Of a stretch of 47,563 bases of DNA, positions 44,760-47,563 are shown one piece after another. The position numbers were made by a program, and so were the translations under genes. This DNA comes from Paracoccaceae bacterium (GTDB lineage: Bacteria > Pseudomonadota > Alphaproteobacteria > Rhodobacterales > Rhodobacteraceae): NCBI GenBank assembly GCA_022824005.1, contig JAJEBG010000044.1:1-47563 (forward strand), in the 5' to 3' direction. Within the stretch, counting starts at the first letter, position 1. Each line of letters begins with the position of its first letter. The notes below the pieces were generated by a model. It saw only the letters and a list, made by a program, of their open reading frames with translations, was not told the origin of the DNA and did not search any database.

Positions 44760-46640
44760 TCAGCGAGCGGTTTGGCTCTTGTCTTCCCACCAAATAGAGA
44801 GTTCCCCAAGGTCGTATAATGGCAATGTGGCAGGTCTTGCATACTGATTTCGGTAGGCAATGCGATAACTGGCCGAATACCAACTAGGGACCCAAATATG
44901 CAAAGCCCGCAAAACTCGGTCCAAAGCGCGGACAGCGGTGACCAACTCATCTCTTGATTGGGCGCTCTCAATCGCGCCGATCAAAGCGTCCACTCCCGAA
45001 TTTTGAACTCCAGAAATATTATAGCTGCCCGGTTGGTCGGCGCTCACAGAACCAAAAATAGACCGCAACTCCTGTCCCGGAGTTTGAGAAAAAGAATATC
45101 GGCGCGAGATGACATCAAAATCGTAGTCGTCCACAAGTTTCTTGATTTGCGCTGGATCAACAGATCGTACGGATGCGTCGATTCCGATGGCTTTCAAATT
45201 TTCAGTATAAGGATTAAAGATACGCTCCGAAGATGGGCTGCTGCTGAGGAAAACCACAGTGAGTTTCTCACCGGCGTCGTTATAGCGAAATCCATCTTTG
45301 AGATTCCATCCCGCTTCATCAAGCAGTCGGCTTGCCTTTTGCAGCATGTTTCTATCGCCCAATTTATTGGGATCAGACATCGGTGGCGAATAGGCCGTCT
45401 CGGTAAAGACGGTCTCGGGGATTTCACCACGCAAGGGTTCGAGAAGACTCAACTCATCCTCACCCGGCAATCCCTCCGCCTGCAAATTGGAGTTTTCCCA
45501 AAAACTATCCGTTCGAATATAGGCATCATAAAATAATGTCTTGTTTGACCATTCAAAATTAAACGCGAGGTTGAAGGCTTGCCGAACTTTGGGGTCAGCA
45601 AATTTGTCTCGTCTGAGGTTCATCCAATAGCCTTGTGCTCCAGACGGATTATTGTCGGGGACAGTTTCTTTGATCATCAATCCTTTTCTGATCTCAGGAA
45701 AATCATAGCCTGTCGTCCACAATTTGGAATAGAATTCCTCACGAAAATCATAATCGCCGCCTTTGAACCCCTCAAACCCCGCTGTGTAGTCTTTATAATA
45801 GACAACCTTGATTGAATCGAAGTTATGATGCCCCTTGTTCACTGGAAGATCATCCCCCCAGTAATTGTCGCGGCGGCGGTAGATTGCAAACTGCCCCGGT
45901 TCCGCCTTTTCAACCCGATAGGGTCCCGAAGCAATGATGGGCTCCATTGAGGATTCATTAAAGGCGCGATCGGTAAAAGACGCTTTCGAGAAAATGGGCA
46001 TGCCACCAGCGGCGAGCACAAGATCGCGGGTTGGCCGGCCGTCTTTGAATGTAAATTTGACCCGCCGCTCGCCAAGCATTTCGGCTTTTTCAATATCCTC
46101 TAATGAAGACCGGTATTGCGGCGAGCCCTGAGTGGACAGCATGTCGAAGGAAAAAACCACATCTTCGGCCGTGACAGGGCGGCCATCGGAAAACCAAACC
46201 TCCTCACGGATATCGAATATCGCCCATTTCCGGCTTGGAGACGGGTAGGTCACCGATTCAGCGATCAACCCATAGTAGGCGTCCGTCTCGTCAGCTGACT
46301 TCTTCAACAGCGAGTCAAAGGTCAATCCCAGATGAACGAGCCCGTTTCCCTTCACAATGAAGGGGTTCAAACTGTCGAAGGTGCCAAAAGCCCACACCGA
46401 CATCTCGCCTCCCTGTGGGGCTTCGGGGTTGACGTAGTCGAAAGATGAAAAACCCTCGTCATACTTGAGATCGCCGAAGGCTGAGACGCCATGTGACGTG
46501 ATCACTCGGTCATCACTCTGAGACAAAGAAGCGAGAGAAAGTCCAAGGAACACAATAAAAGTGTTCAGCGTCAATCGCCAAATTTTGCAATGGTGTATTG
46601 ACTTTGCCCATTGCACAAGAGTGATGGCGGCCTTTGTCAT
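44760..46640 (-). CDS. ABC transporter substrate-binding protein, family 5 (YejA-like)
   Basis: About 626 residues from ATG 46640, which has a strong AAGGAG ribosome site; an earlier frame start at 46700 is unlikely. There is an extended signal sequence (about residues 1-41). The solute-binding family 5 fold follows: YVNPEAPQGG, FDSLNPFIVKGN, DGRPVTAEDVVFSFD, GPYRVEKAEPG, ARMATDPFA-like LRRDKFADPKVRQAFN, and a C-terminal WVPSWYSASYRIAYRNQY. That ending is typical of YejA, the oligopeptide/microcin C receptor. The permease and ATPase genes (yejB, yejE, yejF) are not downstream. Confidence 0.88.
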   Translation of the reverse strand: MTKAAITLVQWAKSIHHCKIWRLTLNTFIVFLGLSLASLSQSDDRVITSHGVSAFGDLKYDEGFSSFDYVNPEAPQGGEMSVWAFGTFDSLNPFIVKGNGLVHLGLTFDSLLKKSADETDAYYGLIAESVTYPSPSRKWAIFDIREEVWFSDGRPVTAEDVVFSFDMLSTQGSPQYRSSLEDIEKAEMLGERRVKFTFKDGRPTRDLVLAAGGMPIFSKASFTDRAFNESSMEPIIASGPYRVEKAEPGQFAIYRRRDNYWGDDLPVNKGHHNFDSIKVVYYKDYTAGFEGFKGGDYDFREEFYSKLWTTGYDFPEIRKGLMIKETVPDNNPSGAQGYWMNLRRDKFADPKVRQAFNLAFNFEWSNKTLFYDAYIRTDSFWENSNLQAEGLPGEDELSLLEPLRGEIPETVFTETAYSPPMSDPNKLGDRNMLQKASRLLDEAGWNLKDGFRYNDAGEKLTVVFLSSSPSSERIFNPYTENLKAIGIDASVRSVDPAQIKKLVDDYDFDVISRRYSFSQTPGQELRSIFGSVSADQPGSYNISGVQNSGVDALIGAIESAQSRDELVTAVRALDRVLRALHIWVPSWYSASYRIAYRNQYARPATLPLYDLGELSIWWEDKSQTAR

Positions 46641-46894
46641 CGCACTCTCCTTGTCGTTGGTGGTCGTCTCATTACCCGTTGATACGAGTGTCAAACTCAA
46701 ATCACAGAAACGAGAAGATGGTTTCTCTTTTAAGCCAATTTAGGTTGGCGGGCAATCTTGCCGTGCCCTTGAGTCAGAAGGGGCCCAACTCCAAAATATG
46801 GGACTTATGTACGATAGTGCCGACGTTCGTCAGAATACCAAGCGACAGACGAACCCGACTTATGTTCCCAAAGCGTACCCCACAGATTGAACTA

Positions 46895-46940
46895 GGCTGT
46901 GGACTCAAATAATTGGTTCGCGATCCGACGGAGCGGGAAC
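46895..46940 (+). repeat. Left terminal inverted repeat of the IS427-like element
   Basis: Begins GGCTGTGGACTCAAATAATT. It matches the reverse complement of 47333-47378 at 44 of 46 positions, with the first 33 bases identical. Preceded by TA at 46893-46894. Confidence 0.9.
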
Positions 46941-47332
46941 CGGCTGACAGGAAGTTGCAGGCGGTCTTGTCGTAGTGCGTGGCGACCCTGCGGAACTCCT
47001 TGGTCTTGCCGCAGAACCGCTCGACGAGGTTGCGCGTCCGGTAGGTCTCCCGATCAAGCAGCCTTGGCGAATTCCGGCTTGACCTTGACGGAATGACCGC
47101 GGTTGCTCCCGCCGTCTCAATCAGGTCAAGAATGGCGTCGGTGTCATACGTCCTGTCGCCGATCACCGTCTCGTCATGCCCGAGACCGGCGAGAAGCGCC
47201 TCCGCCTGGCCCGGGGTGAGGAACGCCGTCTTCACCATCTCGTTCCCGTCGATGCCGAGATGGACCTTCGTCGTTCCCGTCGTCATCGCCCGCAAGTCTT
47301 TGAAGCTTCTCCATGATCGACGCCTAGGTGCC
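46941..47332 (-). pseudogene. Transposase remnant (IS5 family, C-terminal DDE portion)
   Basis: The frame keeps the second half of an IS5-type DDE transposase: GTTKVHLGIDG, LTPGQAEALLAGLG, the YDTDAILD region, AVIPSR, RNLVERFCGKTKEFRRVATHYDK and TACNFLSAG. The N-terminal helix-turn-helix and the region before TTKVHL are missing. The open frame runs through both inverted repeats without a real start or end. It is not expected to be functional by itself. Confidence 0.8.
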
Positions 47333-47378
47333 GTTCCTGCTCCGCCGGATCGCGAACCAATTATTTGAGTCCACAGCC
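47333..47378 (-). repeat. Right terminal inverted repeat of the IS427-like element
   Basis: The reverse complement matches the left repeat at 44 of 46 positions. Followed by TA at 47379-47380, the matching half of the presumed target duplication. Confidence 0.9.
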
Positions 47379-47482
47379 TAAGCAAATAACAGTTAATAGT
47401 GACTTCCTCCCTTAGGCGCTAGACGGAACTTCACTGACCGGAAGATGGTTTTGCCCATGCGCGACAGGGATTTCGGCCGGAA

Positions 47483-47563
47483 TCAGACTGTCACGTTTAT
47501 GTAAGCATCGCGATCCGGGGCCATGCCGAGCAGCTTGAACGCCCGTGCCTGCAGTTCGGTCGG
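47483..47563 (-). CDS. Partial gene, C-terminal 26 residues, cut by window end
   Basis: A GC-rich minus-strand frame enters from the window edge and ends at TGA 47483-47485. The readable tail ends DRDAYINVTV. Its composition matches the neighbouring insertion-sequence material rather than the chromosome. It may be the end of another transposase or island gene, but too little is visible to name it. Confidence 0.35.
   Translation of the reverse strand, partial: PTELQARAFKLLGMAPDRDAYINVTV

Larger units (their letters stand above)
46895..47378 (-). mobile_element. Internally deleted IS5-family element (IS427-like), 484 bp, intact ends
   Basis: Near-perfect 46-bp terminal inverted repeats (46895-46940 and 47333-47378, two mismatches) start GGCTGTGGACTC. 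Each is flanked by TA, consistent with the two-base TA target duplication of the IS427 group. Full elements of this kind are about 800 bp or more, so roughly half the interior is gone. GC content is clearly higher than in neighbouring genes. Confidence 0.85.

Noticed and set aside
44552-44797. 81-codon plus-strand frame between pilN and the YejA-like gene
   Set aside because: No family features or ribosome site; it overlaps the end of the binding-protein gene. The region is better explained as the pilN promoter side.
1-47563. CRISPR array, integrase or plasmid origin
   Set aside because: No regularly spaced direct repeats, tyrosine/serine integrase motifs or replication-initiator gene were seen anywhere in the window.

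Overview
The window looks like chromosomal DNA of a medium-GC alphaproteobacterium. The evidence is a COG4223 (mitofilin-like) / hemY pair close to hemD and tsaD, a HemY with a C-terminal zinc ribbon, a glutathione-dependent class III alcohol dehydrogenase, smc, glpK, dgkA and a YejA-type binding protein. I cannot place it below class level.

Layout. (1) 72-7460: tRNA-Thr, dgkA, hemY, a COG4223 gene, hemD and tsaD. An Rpn-family nuclease gene with a duplicated 3' tail sits between hemD and the COG4223 gene; hemC is absent. (2) 7652-14511: an MFS transporter, a periplasmic 5'-nucleotidase-like enzyme with unusual metal-site residues, and smc. (3) 14806-18720, minus strand: dotM/trbA-pilM-pilU-pilV. 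(4) 18943-23269: an MltB-type transglycosylase, glpK and frmA. (5) about 23.5-27.1 kb: a GC-richer, decayed type I restriction-modification island holding a PD-(D/E)XK nuclease gene, deleted hsdM, an apparently intact HEPN/MNT toxin-antitoxin pair and a broken hsdS. (6) 27203-32847, minus strand: pilS-dotI-dotH-dotG-traP-dotE. (7) 33172-37807: cargo (zincin lipoprotein, hipBA remnant, IS1595-type fragment, DUF1989 protein). (8) 37937-44494, minus strand: pilN-O-P-Q-R. (9) 44760 to the end: a YejA-like binding protein, a 484-bp internally deleted IS5-family element with intact inverted ends, and the tail of another GC-rich gene.

The main system is a chromosomal hybrid of an I-type (Dot/Icm, IncI-plasmid Tra/Trb) type IVB secretion or conjugation core and an R64-like type IVb thin pilus. 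The order pilN-O-P-Q-R-S matches the R64 pil operon, except that about 5 kb of cargo separates pilR from pilS. The prepilin gene heads the secretion-core operon, and pilM, pilU and pilV follow the coupling-complex gene dotM. PilS and PilV carry Asp-rich, calcium-site-like loops. Both pilins have a GTLLE/GATLIE-type cleavage site that PilU would process. The ATPase PilQ, platform PilR and secretin PilN would assemble the pilus, while DotE, DotG, DotH and DotI would form the envelope-spanning channel. DotL, DotO, DotB, DotA, DotC and DotD are not in the window. The dotE operon stops at the restriction island, so downstream genes may be displaced or lost.

Several loci are decaying: hipA, hsdM, hsdS and both insertion sequences. 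The HEPN/MNT pair and the Rpn gene look intact.
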